The notes beneath the pieces were generated by a model. The model was not told where the DNA came from. It searched no databases and was given only the letters and a program-made list of their open reading frames with translations. A DNA stretch of 64,000 nt from Ornithinimicrobium sediminis (GTDB lineage: Bacteria; Actinomycetota; Actinomycetes; Actinomycetales; Dermatophilaceae), in assembly GCF_021272345.1 (NCBI RefSeq), contig NZ_JAJSDQ010000004.1, forward strand, positions 1 to 64,000, written 5' to 3'. Position numbers and translations under genes: made by a program. Positions 43,576 to 53,383 of the stretch are shown here, piece by piece; the first letter of the stretch is position 1, and each line of letters opens with the position of its first letter.

Positions 43576-45448
43576 ATGGACCAGAACGAGCCTTCGGCGT
43601 TCATCGCGGCGGCCAACGCCGCTCTCGTCGACTCACTCCCGTTCGCCGACGCCACTGACTTCGATGACGCTGCGCGGGGCCTGCTGGGCAGACTGGAGCC
43701 CGGTGTCGTCCAGAACGCAGAGGGACAGGCCGTGTGGGATGCCGATGCCTACGCGTTCATCACCGGCGAGGCACCGGCCTCGGTCAACCCCAGCCTGTGG
43801 CGCCAGTCCCAGCTCGCCGCACAACAGGGGCTCTACGAGGTGGTCGAGGGTCTCTACCAGGTGCGCGGGCTGGACCTGTCGAACATGACGGTCGTCGAAG
43901 GCGACACCGGTGTCATCGTCATCGACCCGTTGATCTCCACAGAGACAGCATCGGCCGCCCTCGACCTGTACCGGCGCCACCGCGGCGACCGACCCGTGGT
44001 GGCTGTGATCTACACGCACAGCCACGTCGACCACTTCGGGGGCGTGTTCGGCGTGGCCAGCCAGGCAGACGTGGACGCCGGCCGCGTGGAGGTCATCGCC
44101 CCGGAGGGGTTCACCGAGCACGCGGTCGCCGAGAACGTCTACGCCGGCACCGCGATGGCCCGGCGGGCCGGGTACATGTACGGAGCGGCGTTGGCCAAGG
44201 GCCCGCGCGGCCAGGTCGGCGCAGGTCTGGGGCAGACCACGTCCAAGGGCGAGGTGGGCCTGATCGTGCCCACGGTCGACATCCGTGAGACGGGTCAGAC
44301 GCGCACCGTCGACGGGGTCGAGATCGAGTTCCAGATGGCTCCCGGCACCGAGGCCCCGGCCGAGATGCACTTCTACTTCCCGCGCTTCCGTGCCTTGTGC
44401 ATGGCGGAGAACGCCACACACACGCAGCACAACCTGCTGACCCTGCGCGGTGCGCTCGTGCGTGACCCTCACATGTGGTCGACCTACCTCACCGAGGCCA
44501 TCGAGCTGTTCGGGTCGCGCACGGACGTCGCGTTCGCCTCCCACCACTGGCCCACCTGGGGAGGCGACCGCGTGGTGGCCTACCTGGCGACCCAGCGTGA
44601 CCTCTACGCCTACCTGCACGACCAGACCCTGCGGCTGCTCAACCAAGGCCACACCGGCACCGAGATCGCCGAGATGATCGAGCTGCCGCCCACGCTGACC
44701 CGTGCGTGGCGCACACGGGGCTACTACGGCTCGGTCAGCCACAACGTGAAGGCGATCTACCAGCGCTACATGGGCTGGTTCGACGGCAACCCGGCACGCC
44801 TGTGGCCGCACCCCCCGGCCGCCATCGCCCAGCGCTACGTCGATGCCATCGGCGGTCTCGACCGGGTCGTCGAGCTCGCCCAGACCGCCTACGACACCGG
44901 TGACTACCGGTGGGCGGCGACGCTGCTCGACCACGCCATCTTCACCGACGAGCACCACGCGGCGGCCCGCGCCCTCTACGCTGACACGCTCGAGCAGCTC
45001 AGCTACGGCTCCGAGAACGGCATCTGGCGCAAACTTCTTCCTCTCCGGGGCGACCGAGCTGCGTGAGGGCAGCTTCGGCACCCCCGCAGCCACCAGCCCA
45101 CCCAGCCTCTTGGCTCAGCTGACTCCCGAACAGCTCTTCGACTCCATCGCCATCACGGTCGACGGTCCCCGTGCCTGGGACCTGGACCTCGCGCTGGACG
45201 TCACCCTCACCGACGTCGGCACCACCCACCACCTCACCCTGCGACACGGCGTTCTCATCCACGTCCCCCGCAGCGCAGGCGGTGCAACACCCACGCACGT
45301 CACCCTCACCAAGGGAAGGCTGCTCGCGCTGCTCGCCGGCGACCTCGACAGCCCCGGCATCCAGACCACCGGGGACCCCACCGTCCTGCTGTCCCTGCTC
45401 GACGCGCTGGACGGCGTCGACCCCTCGTTCGACATCGTCACCCCCTGA
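43576..45448 (+). pseudogene. Alkylsulfatase (SdsA-type MBL fold) gene with a frameshift
   Basis: Codons 1-487 give a normal alkyl sulfatase: metallo-beta-lactamase metal ligands THSHVDHFGG, MAENATHTQHN and FASHHWPTWG, a dimerisation region, and LEQLSYGSENGIWR. At 45028-45036 the reading shifts. Removing one A from AAA at 45031-45033 turns KLLPLRG into NFFLSGATELREG, which continues in the next frame through a full SCP2-like C-terminal domain (LLAQLTPEQLFDSIAI to PSFDIVTP) ending at 45448. The first frame stops at 45066 after 496 residues. This is a recent single-base insertion or an assembly error, since both parts are otherwise intact. Such enzymes cleave sulfate from alkyl sulfates such as SDS. 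Confidence 0.85.
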
Positions 45449-45517
45449 CCGGCCGCTACACCGCGAGCCGGCTGTCGGCGCCGACGGCCACTCTCACCCC
45501 CGTGACGCACTGACCAC

Positions 45518-48500
45518 TCACCCGTCCACCCGCTCCAAGGGCCGGCTCGTCCATGTCAGGCGCTCCCACCACGGCCCGACGAACCCGTCGGGCGACAGAT
45601 GGAGCTGGTCCCCGTCCAGCCGGTAGGAGGCCTCGAACAGGGTGTACGGACTGCACACGCTCCCCCGTTCGGCGGTCAGCCGGAGGATGTCGTCCCGCAC
45701 CGAGAGGCTGCCGACACAGTCCGGCTCCACCGCTCCGGAGCGCGAGAGCTCGTAGCGAACACCGGTGAAGGTCAGGGTGTAGTCGCCGGCCATCTCCTCC
45801 GCCCGCGCCAGCACCTCCTCCGCAGCCCAGTCGTCCTTCCCCACGGCCAACGCCTGACCCACACCGTCGACGTACGCCCCGTGCAGGTCCTCGACCGCCC
45901 AGGAGAGCCTGAAGGTGCCTGCGACCGTGACCGGGTCGTCGTCGCCTGGCTGCGGCCCACGCAGCTCGGCCAGGACGGGGCACGTGTTGTCGAAGCCGTA
46001 GGTCGTGCACTCCGACCGGGTGTAACCGCGGGTCAACGAGGTGCGCACACGGTCCAGCAGCCGGTCGGGGTCGACCTCGAGGATGATGACGCCGCCCTCT
46101 CGTCTGGCGACCGCGACCGCGTCCTCACCGACCCACGCCAACGCCTGGAAGTGGACGTCGCCGAAGGGGGCCTCGTGGACCAGGGCGCCGGAGGTGAGGT
46201 CCCAGACGCGGACCCTGCCGTCCAAGCCTGCCGTGGCCAACCTCGTGCCACCGGGGTCCACGGACCCCGACCGTAGCGAGCCGTCGTGCACGTTGCGCAC
46301 GGTGCGGGTCACCTCGAGCGTCAAGGGGTCCAGCCAGTGGAGGGTGGCTCCCACGTTGTTCGACATCATGCGTCCCATGGCGATCAGCTCCCCGTCGGCG
46401 GACCACCCGGCGAGGCCGACCTCGTCGTTCTCGACCTGCACGGACGCATCGCTCTCCCAGGTGGCGGTGTCCAGGAGCAGCACCTGCCCGTCTCTCAGCG
46501 AAACGACGAGCTCGGAGGAGTCCGGTGTGAAGAGGACATCATGCGAGGTCTGCGCGAGGTCCACCGTCTGCCCACGCGTGTCCGGCTCCACCGGATAGCC
46601 CGCGTGGACCAGCTCGCCCGTCGTTGCGTCCCACACGGCCACCCCCGACTGGTTGATGGCGACAGCGATGTACCGACCGTCCGGAGACCAGTCGGTCTGC
46701 CACGCGTACGCGGCGAACGGCCTGCCCGGGAACGTGACGCACAGCCCGAGATTTGAGCCTAGCGCCGCCCCGGAGCTCGGGAAGAGCCAGTAAGGACACG
46801 TTCCTTCGAGCTCGGTCACCACCTCGCCGGTCCGGGTGTCACGGACGACGAGCCCTACCCCGAACGGCTCCGGTCCTCCCGGATAGTTCACACCTGTGCC
46901 GTCCTGACGCACCCACCGGCTGCCGTCGGGGGAGAGCGCGACGTCCTGGGCCATGTGCCCGGCGACCTCGAAGGTCCGCTCGCCGGTGGCGACGGCGTGA
47001 CCGAACGTCGTCATGGTGTCTGCCCCCTCGCAGATGAGGGTGAAGGTCAGGAGGCCGGCCGCGGTGGAGGCTTTCAGCGTGTCGGCCAGCAAGAAGCCGG
47101 GGCACGTCTCCACCTCGCCGAGCTCCCCGCGCAGGGTGGTGTCGACGACGTGCACCCCACCGCCTTCCCGTGCGACGGCGAACACTCCCGCCCGGGAGGT
47201 GGCCACCGCCCCGCCCCCCGCGCCCTGGACGACCTGGACCTCTCGTCCGGTGCGGACGTCCCACTGCCGGATCGTCCCGTCGAAGCCGCTCGTCACCATC
47301 GTCTCGCTCCCGGGAACGAGACGCGCGGCACCGACCGGGCCGTTGTGACCGTTATAGGTGGCGAGCAGTTCGCCGGACTCGACATCCCACACCTCCATCG
47401 GTTCGGAGGCGACGACCACGAACGACCCGTCGGCGGCCATCGCCCAGACCTGCGGCGAGGGTGTGTCCCCTCGCAGGAGCTGCTCGCCCGTCACGACGTC
47501 GACGACAACGAACCCCGGTGCGTCCCATGTGCCGTAGGCGGCCGTGCGGCCGTCCTCGCTGAGCGCGGCTGCCTCCGCCCAGTGCATCGGCTCCCCGAGG
47601 ACGGTCTGCTCGCCAGACTCCCGGTCCACGAGGATGGGGTCGGCTCCTCTGGTCTCGCTCCAGTAGGAGGCGCAACCGTTGTTGCCACCGTCGTGCGGGG
47701 CCCGCGCCAGCAGCGTCGTGTCGGTGACGGCGACGACCACACCGCCGCAGGGACCGAGGTCGAGCCGATCGACGACGTCACCGGTCTCGGCGTCCCACAG
47801 GTAGCCGCCGAGCAGGCCGGAGGGCGGCTCCTCATCCGTCCCCCGGTCCCACCCCGCACGATCCCCCTGGTGGGGCTCCCACAGGACGCCCCCGGCGACG
47901 AGCTCCCCGTCCGGCGAGAAGGAAGGGTGGACGAGGTAGGCGGCGTCGTGGCCGGGTCCGGTCGGGACCTCGTAGGACCAGACCCGTTCGCCGGTGAGGG
48001 GGTCGATGACCTCCAGCGACTTCGCGCCGTCGTCGAACCACGCCCCCGACATGGCCAGGAGGTCCCCGTCGGGGTGGAGCGCCAGACCGCTGGGTCCGTC
48101 CCACGGCAGGGTGTGCCTGGCCACGGTGTCGCCCGCCGCCCACACCTGGTGCAGCACCCGCGTCGTCTCCACGCTCATCGGCGCGGTCGTGGCGGCCGAG
48201 ACGGCCAGCAGCGCGGCCAGGCCGGGGTCCCGGTCGAGCTCGCCGACCGCCGACGCAGCCAGCTCGTGCGCCCGCGCCCGCAGCGCCTCCGCTTCGGCGA
48301 CCGTGGCCTGCGCGTCCGCCCTGTCCGCCTGACGGAAGGCGAACGCGCCCACGACAACGGCCACCAACGCCAAGGCGGCGACTCCCGCGACGAGTGCGCG
48401 CAGCCGCCGGTTCACCTGCGTCTGCCGCTGCGCCTCGTCGCGTTCCTTCTGCACCGCGGAACGGTATGAGGTCTCGCTCGCCTCCAGGAACTCCCGCTCG

Positions 48501-50371
48501 GTGGCGTTCAGGTCCGTGGCGGACTGCTCGCGCCACTCCAACGCCCGGGCCAGACGCGCGCCACGGTAGAGCTCGGAGGACGGCCGGCCCATGGCGTCCC
48601 ACGCCTCGGCAGAGGCAGTGAGATGCCGCCAGATCCGATGCCCCTCCACGTCGTCGACCAGCCACTCCCTCAGCCGCGGCCACGCCCGGGCCAGGCTCTC
48701 GTGGGCGATCTCGACGACACCGTCGTCGCTGGTCACCAGCCGTGCCTGCACGAGAGTCTCGATCATCTCCTCGTGCGCCGCGTCGGTGGCCACCGACCGG
48801 CGGGGCACCCTGGACCGGACTGCTTCGCCCTCCGGAGTGGGGGTGACCAGCCGCAGCAGCAGGTCGCGCAGCACGCGGTGCTGCCCGGCGGGCATCTGCT
48901 CATAGACCGCGTCGGCCGTCTGGGCCACCGCTCCCCGGATCCCTCCGGTGGACTGGTAGCCGGCGACCGTCAGGGTCGAACCCTCGCGACGGGTCCACGT
49001 CTGCCGCAGGGCGTGCGACAGGAGTGGCAGCGACCCCGGTTCGCCCTCCACCTCGCGCACCAGGAGGTCGACCAGACCGGCTTCGAACAGCAACCCGGCC
49101 TGGCGGGCGGGCGCCTCGATCGCCTCGCGCAGCCCGTCGGCGTCCAGACCCGCCAGCAGGTAGAACCCCCGCTCCAGGATCCGGGTGAACTCCGGGTGAG
49201 GGCCGAACTCCCCCAGCTTGTCGGCGCGCAGGGCGAGCACCACGTGTGCCCGGTCGGCGTAGTCGGCGACGGCACGGAGGAAGGCCGTGCGCTCCTGCTC
49301 GTCGTCGCACAACGTGACGACCTCCTCCACCTGGTCCACCACGAGCACCGCGTCACCCTCCGTCGGGACCTGCGTCCAGACGTCGAGGGGCCGGGCGCCC
49401 GGGGTGATGACGACCACGCCCTTGCCCGTCCGCTGCACAGCCGCGGCGATCCCTGCCCGCACCAGCGAGGACTTGCCCGACCCGCTGGGTCCGACCACAG
49501 CCAGGACTCCCGAGCCCGCAAGCCGGTCCAGTCCCTCCTCGATCTGGCGGGCGCGCCCGAAGAAGCTCTCGGCGTCATCCACGTCGTAGGGCACCAGCCC
49601 CTGGTAGGGACATGCTGACGTCGAGACGGGGGTCTCGGGCACGGTGAGCGACTCGTCCTGCCGGAGGATCGCCTGCTCCGTCGCTACCAGCTCAGGGCCG
49701 GGGTCCACCCCCAGCTCGTCCGCGAGGACCCGCCGCGCCCGGCGCAACGCCTCGAGCGCATCGCCCTGACGGCCAGCCTGGTAGAGGGCCAGGGCCCACA
49801 GGGTCCACCGGTGCTCCCGCAGCGGCGCCTGCGAGACCCTTGCCTGGGCCTCCGCCAGCGCCTCCTCGCCCCGACCGGTTCCCAGCGCCGCTTCCAGCCT
49901 CAGCTCCTCCGCGGACAGGCGGACCTCGGAGAGCCGCTCGGCCTCCACCCGCGCCGGTTCCCAGGTCTCGAGCTCGGGCCAGGGTTCGCCGGCCCACAGG
50001 CTCAACGCCTCGTCCACGCTGTAGGCGGCCCGATCCGGCTCCCCGAGCGACAAGAGCTCGCGGGCCCGCCCCACGAGCCGTTCGAACCGGGCCACGTCCA
50101 CCGCCTCGGACGGCACCTGGAGACGGTAGCCATGACCTTGGGTCTCGATCGCGTCCCGGCCCAGCTCCCGGCGCAGGCGGACCACACACCCCTGGACCAC
50201 CTTGGACCAGGACGGCGGCGGGTCACCGTCCCAGAGTGCCTCGGCCAGGGCGTCGGAGGTCACGACCTCACCCAGCCGGACCACGAGCGCCGCAAGGACG
50301 ACCCGGTCGCGGGGACCGAGCCCGGCGGGCTGGTCCCCCAGCCTGACGCCCCCCAGCACCCGTATGTCCAT
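45518..50371 (-). CDS. SARP-type regulator with nSTAND ATPase and WD40 propeller (1,617 aa)
   Basis: A giant single-chain regulator. Residues 1-95 form an OmpR-like winged helix, 100-250 a bacterial transcriptional activation domain (BTAD), as in SARP activators. Then a STAND-type NTPase follows with Walker A VVGPSGSGKSSLVRAG (about residue 297) and Walker B AVLVVDQVEEVV. A hydrophobic segment (RALVAGVAALALVAVVVGAF, near 655) may anchor it. Residues about 740-1440 are WD40 repeats (for example SGFDGTIRQWDVRTG and TAGLDGRVRVWDLTSG). A C-terminal beta-rich domain of about 170 residues ends the protein. It is probably a switch that changes transcription when the propeller meets a ligand. GGGAGG precedes ATG 50371. 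Frames further upstream are not coding. Confidence 0.9.
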   Translation of the reverse strand: MDIRVLGGVRLGDQPAGLGPRDRVVLAALVVRLGEVVTSDALAEALWDGDPPPSWSKVVQGCVVRLRRELGRDAIETQGHGYRLQVPSEAVDVARFERLVGRARELLSLGEPDRAAYSVDEALSLWAGEPWPELETWEPARVEAERLSEVRLSAEELRLEAALGTGRGEEALAEAQARVSQAPLREHRWTLWALALYQAGRQGDALEALRRARRVLADELGVDPGPELVATEQAILRQDESLTVPETPVSTSACPYQGLVPYDVDDAESFFGRARQIEEGLDRLAGSGVLAVVGPSGSGKSSLVRAGIAAAVQRTGKGVVVITPGARPLDVWTQVPTEGDAVLVVDQVEEVVTLCDDEQERTAFLRAVADYADRAHVVLALRADKLGEFGPHPEFTRILERGFYLLAGLDADGLREAIEAPARQAGLLFEAGLVDLLVREVEGEPGSLPLLSHALRQTWTRREGSTLTVAGYQSTGGIRGAVAQTADAVYEQMPAGQHRVLRDLLLRLVTPTPEGEAVRSRVPRRSVATDAAHEEMIETLVQARLVTSDDGVVEIAHESLARAWPRLREWLVDDVEGHRIWRHLTASAEAWDAMGRPSSELYRGARLARALEWREQSATDLNATEREFLEASETSYRSAVQKERDEAQRQTQVNRRLRALVAGVAALALVAVVVGAFAFRQADRADAQATVAEAEALRARAHELAASAVGELDRDPGLAALLAVSAATTAPMSVETTRVLHQVWAAGDTVARHTLPWDGPSGLALHPDGDLLAMSGAWFDDGAKSLEVIDPLTGERVWSYEVPTGPGHDAAYLVHPSFSPDGELVAGGVLWEPHQGDRAGWDRGTDEEPPSGLLGGYLWDAETGDVVDRLDLGPCGGVVVAVTDTTLLARAPHDGGNNGCASYWSETRGADPILVDRESGEQTVLGEPMHWAEAAALSEDGRTAAYGTWDAPGFVVVDVVTGEQLLRGDTPSPQVWAMAADGSFVVVASEPMEVWDVESGELLATYNGHNGPVGAARLVPGSETMVTSGFDGTIRQWDVRTGREVQVVQGAGGGAVATSRAGVFAVAREGGGVHVVDTTLRGELGEVETCPGFLLADTLKASTAAGLLTFTLICEGADTMTTFGHAVATGERTFEVAGHMAQDVALSPDGSRWVRQDGTGVNYPGGPEPFGVGLVVRDTRTGEVVTELEGTCPYWLFPSSGAALGSNLGLCVTFPGRPFAAYAWQTDWSPDGRYIAVAINQSGVAVWDATTGELVHAGYPVEPDTRGQTVDLAQTSHDVLFTPDSSELVVSLRDGQVLLLDTATWESDASVQVENDEVGLAGWSADGELIAMGRMMSNNVGATLHWLDPLTLEVTRTVRNVHDGSLRSGSVDPGGTRLATAGLDGRVRVWDLTSGALVHEAPFGDVHFQALAWVGEDAVAVARREGGVIILEVDPDRLLDRVRTSLTRGYTRSECTTYGFDNTCPVLAELRGPQPGDDDPVTVAGTFRLSWAVEDLHGAYVDGVGQALAVGKDDWAAEEVLARAEEMAGDYTLTFTGVRYELSRSGAVEPDCVGSLSVRDDILRLTAERGSVCSPYTLFEASYRLDGDQLHLSPDGFVGPWWERLTWTSRPLERVDG

Positions 50372-50520
50372 CCATCGATGGTCCTCCCGCTGCAACCGCA
50401 GCGTCAACGGCGCTGTTACCGAGCTGATACCGGTGTGACGCCGCGCCGATACCGCTGGCTCGCACGGTGGGTCCATCGGGGCCGTAGGGGCTCCGTCACA
50501 GCACCGGAAGGACCGGACCC

Positions 50521-50868
50521 ATGAACACCACCCGTGAACGCACCACCCTTCTCGTGACCGTCCTGCTCGCTGGCGCCGTCGGACTCGGCGGTTGCGGCGA
50601 CGACTCCGACGGGTCACCACCACCGCCGCAGGCCGCCGCGGCAGAGCCGGCGCAGCAGGCCCCGCACACTCTCGACGCGGACAGCTGTCACCTCCCGGCG
50701 ATGACCCTCCGCGCCCTTCGGGGGATCCATCCCACCGCCGGCCTGGAGGTGCCTCCGGCCTCCCTCCGCGCTCGGATCGCAGACCAGTCCTCCGGTCAGC
50801 CCTCACGGACCGGGCAGCAGTACGACGTTACCGAGCCCGTAGACCGGTTCTCCCGTCACGTGGAGTGA
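50521..50868 (+). CDS. Small lipoprotein
   Basis: A 115-residue protein with a type II signal peptide: hydrophobic LLVTVLLAGAVGLGG and lipobox LGGC at Cys25, followed by an acidic, Pro/Ala-rich linker. The C-terminal part has no recognised domain. It is divergent from the SARP-nSTAND-WD40 gene (149 bp apart), so the two may share a control region and a function, the lipoprotein possibly being a target. Confidence 0.75.
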   Translation: MNTTRERTTLLVTVLLAGAVGLGGCGDDSDGSPPPPQAAAAEPAQQAPHTLDADSCHLPAMTLRALRGIHPTAGLEVPPASLRARIADQSSGQPSRTGQQYDVTEPVDRFSRHVE

Positions 50869-50923
50869 TCCCACCACCCGCCACGAACCCATGACGAAAC
50901 CACCTACCCAGAGGAGACACATC

Positions 50924-51115
50924 ATGCAGCACCTCGACCTCATGGCCGCCCAGAGCATGGCCCGGGAACGGGAGCGCCAGACGCAGGCCGACCTGCTCCA
51001 CCGCGAGTCTGCGCGGCGCCGGACGCCGAACGGCGTGCCTGTCGAGCCCGCACCCCGCTCCTGGTGGCGCGACGTCCTCGTCAGGTTGCGTCTTGTCAAC
51101 GCCCCCCTGCACTGA
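50924..51115 (+). CDS. Small basic hypothetical protein
   Basis: A 63-residue protein starting MQHLDLMAAQSMARERERQ, helical and charged, with a C-terminal SWWRDVLVRLRLVNAP amphipathic stretch. GAGGAGACACATC gives a strong ribosome binding site for ATG 50924. It follows the lipoprotein gene by 55 bp and may be co-transcribed. Family unknown; small proteins of this style are frequent in Actinomycetota. Confidence 0.6.
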   Translation: MQHLDLMAAQSMARERERQTQADLLHRESARRRTPNGVPVEPAPRSWWRDVLVRLRLVNAPLH

Positions 51116-52034
51116 CCGCTCTTCAGCAACCTCACCGACCCAGGGGACAGAACCCGACGTGCCCTGCCGATTCACCGCCGGTCACCCGATGCGGCCGTCA
51201 CAGGCTGAGGACGCCGGGGGTGACCGGCAGGGACCTCGGACCCGCCTCCAGGTCTGCACAGTTGCGTCCGGCCAGAGCGGCGCGGTGGGGGCGACGATGT
51301 GGCCGGCGTTGAAGAGAGCTTCCCCTGCTCTGCCCTGGTGCACCGTCTGGTGGTGAGCCTTGAGGGGAAGCGCGTTGCCGCTGGCCAGATCGATGCACGT
51401 GCGGAAGCCAACCACCCCCGCCCATCGGGGAGGGCGGGGCTGCTGCCGTGTCCGCGCTGCCCGTCTCAGCCACGGGTGGGGCGACCGACCTGCCAGACGA
51501 TGAGCGACACGAGTAGTGCAGCGGCGACGAGCGCCACGGCAGTGCCCCGACCGGCGAGGCGGCGGCGCACTACGACCCCGAGCTGCTCAGCCTCTCCCAG
51601 CACCAGATGGCCTCCAACGTCCCCACCCTTGAGGAGCGGGCCGTGCTGCGCCCTCTCCCGGCAGGTTGCTGATGCGTGCACCCATCCGTACGCCACCGTG
51701 GGTGCGGGGGACGTGGCCGACCATGTGCCCCCGCGCGTGCAGGTCATACCTCGGCGGTGCATCCGGAATGGCAAGGACGTCGCAGGATCTCCCCGATGGC
51801 CAGCCAGCGGCCGCGCTGACGCTCATGTCCGCACAGCTGTAGCTCGCCGTCAGTGCGTGGGCGGACCTGGCGACGCACCTCGCGGACCAGGTCAACGGGA
51901 GCAAGCATCGGTGGACCGTCGGCTCCTGGAGGAGTGACGCACGCTGGGCGACTCGATGCCGCTGATGTATCCATCGGAGCGCCCGGTCCGTCTATGGGGT
52001 GTTCGTCTCAACAGATCTCCCCCTGGAGGACATC
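51116..52034. other. Long region without a convincing gene
   Basis: No frame here has a start, ribosome binding site and protein-like composition together. A minus-strand frame ending near 51466 includes a possible membrane helix (VALVAAALLVSLIVW) and may be a gene remnant. A GC-rich hairpin with an 8-bp stem (CCCCGCCC/GGGCGGGG, 51416-51439) could terminate transcription. The right end holds the leader of the next gene. Confidence 0.5.
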
Positions 52035-52265
52035 ATGAATCGCAACGTCGGAACCGTAGACCGGGCCACCCGAGCCGTCTTGGCCGTGGCTGCTCTGGTG
52101 TGGGCGTTCGTGACCGGCGCGACCAGTGGACTCGGTCTGGTCTTGATCGTCGTGGCCTTGGTGCTGCTCGGGACAGCCGCCGCCGGGTTCTGCCCGCTGT
52201 ACCGGGTGCTGGGCATCAGCACCGATAGCGACCGCCGACGGTCGGCCAAGCCAGTGGCCCGGTAG
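52035..52265 (+). CDS. DUF2892 (YgaP-like) membrane protein
   Basis: A 76-residue protein with two membrane helices (AVLAVAALVWAFVTG and GLVLIVVALVLLGTAAAG) followed by GFCPLYRVLGIST, the hallmark of the DUF2892 domain found at the end of YgaP rhodaneses and alone in many bacteria. ATG 52035 has GGAGG 6 nt upstream. An in-frame ATG at 51999 lacks support. It lies 24 bp before the sigma-factor gene, suggesting a functional tie to redox or sulfur stress. Confidence 0.85.
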   Translation: MNRNVGTVDRATRAVLAVAALVWAFVTGATSGLGLVLIVVALVLLGTAAAGFCPLYRVLGISTDSDRRRSAKPVAR

Positions 52266-52289
52266 GACGCGATCGCTACCCTCTCCAGC

Positions 52290-53060
52290 ATGGATGTCAC
52301 GGACCTCGGGGACCGTCTGGTCCCCGAGATGCCGGGGTTGCTGCGATACGCCCGCTCCCTGACCAGCGACTCCGGCCGTGCCGAGGACCTGGTCCAGGAG
52401 ACGCTGACCCGGGCGCTGCACAGCGCTGAACAGTTCCGCGGCGAAGCCTCACTGGCGACGTGGTTGCACCGGATCCTGCACAACCTTGCCGTCGATGCGG
52501 CCCGACGCGATCGTGAGGTGCCGGCCCAGGACGTCGTCGCCGAGGAGGTCGAGCGGCGGTGGCGGCAGGATGCATACACCGTCGATGCGGTGGAGGTCAC
52601 TGCGCGCGCCGAGACCCGTACGAGCCTGCTCGAGGCCATGGCCCACCTGCCCGTGATCTACCGCAGCGCGGTGTTGCTGCACGATGCCGAAGCGCTGACC
52701 ATGGCGCAGATCGCCGCCGTGCAGGGGGTCAGTCTGCCGGCTGCCAAGCAGCGGCTGCGCCGTGGGCGGATGATGCTGGTCAGTGAGCTGGCCCGCGGCC
52801 ATGAGCGTCGCGAGGCTCTGAAGGGAGTGCCCTTGCGCTGCTGGGAAGCCCGCAAGCAGGTCAGCGACTATATCGACGGAGAGCTCGATCCTCAGGTCGC
52901 GCGTCGCGTGGAGATGCATCTGGAGAAGTGCCCGACCTGCCCGCCGCTGTACGCCGCCATTGTCGCCACCACCGATGGCCTGCACGACCTGACCGGACGA
53001 GACCCCGACACCGTCATCCCACCCGCGCTGGTCGAACGCCTGGCGAGGAACATCGACTGA
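52290..53060 (+). CDS. ECF sigma factor with fused zinc-finger (zf-HC2) domain
   Basis: A 256-residue sigma-70 family protein. Region 2 (LLRYARSLTSDSGRAEDLVQ, then RGEASLATWLHRILHNLAVD) and region 4 (AMAHLPVIYRSAVLLHDAE, MAQIAAVQGVSLPAAKQRL) are clear. After residue 180 comes a domain normally seen in anti-sigma factors: RCWEARKQVSDYIDGELD and the zinc motif H-L-E-K-C-P-T-C. The sigma factor therefore carries its own redox- or zinc-sensing module, and no separate anti-sigma gene is adjacent. TACCCT lies 7 nt before ATG, so the transcript may be leaderless. Confidence 0.9.
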   Translation: MDVTDLGDRLVPEMPGLLRYARSLTSDSGRAEDLVQETLTRALHSAEQFRGEASLATWLHRILHNLAVDAARRDREVPAQDVVAEEVERRWRQDAYTVDAVEVTARAETRTSLLEAMAHLPVIYRSAVLLHDAEALTMAQIAAVQGVSLPAAKQRLRRGRMMLVSELARGHERREALKGVPLRCWEARKQVSDYIDGELDPQVARRVEMHLEKCPTCPPLYAAIVATTDGLHDLTGRDPDTVIPPALVERLARNID

Positions 53061-53383
53061 CTGACACCTGGCATCCGCTCCCAGCGGCCCGTCACCGAGC
53101 GGCCCTGCCCCACACTCACGGTCCAGCATCCTGACCGACGGCAACGTCGCTCACGTCGGCCGTCATCGCGACCTCCGCCGGCACCGACGGCGACAACGCA
53201 CCTGGTGGCGTGTCGTTGGTGTTACGGGTGACCGCGTCCGGTGAGGTGCCAGCTCAGGGTCGGCGGTCCGCGAGGACCCGGGCAAGTCGGCCGTGGCATG
53301 CACCCGCCGTCGCGCGCACCTCATCATCGTGGAGATCGTGTGCGGATCCGGACGGGATCGCCGGACGCATACACTCGGCCGTT
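53061..53383. other. Intergenic region before the antiporter gene
   Basis: Nothing protein-like on either strand. TACACT at 53370-53375, 8 nt before the GTG start at 53384, is a possible -10 element. Confidence 0.5.

Noticed and set aside
51182-51415. Minus-strand frame with GFRTCIDLASGNALPLKAHH
   Set aside because: Slightly protein-like but no ribosome binding site and no recognisable family; left as unresolved noncoding or decayed sequence.
51466-51774. Minus-strand frame ending in a possible membrane helix
   Set aside because: Only the C-terminal 25 residues look like a membrane segment; the rest is not protein-like, so no gene is called.
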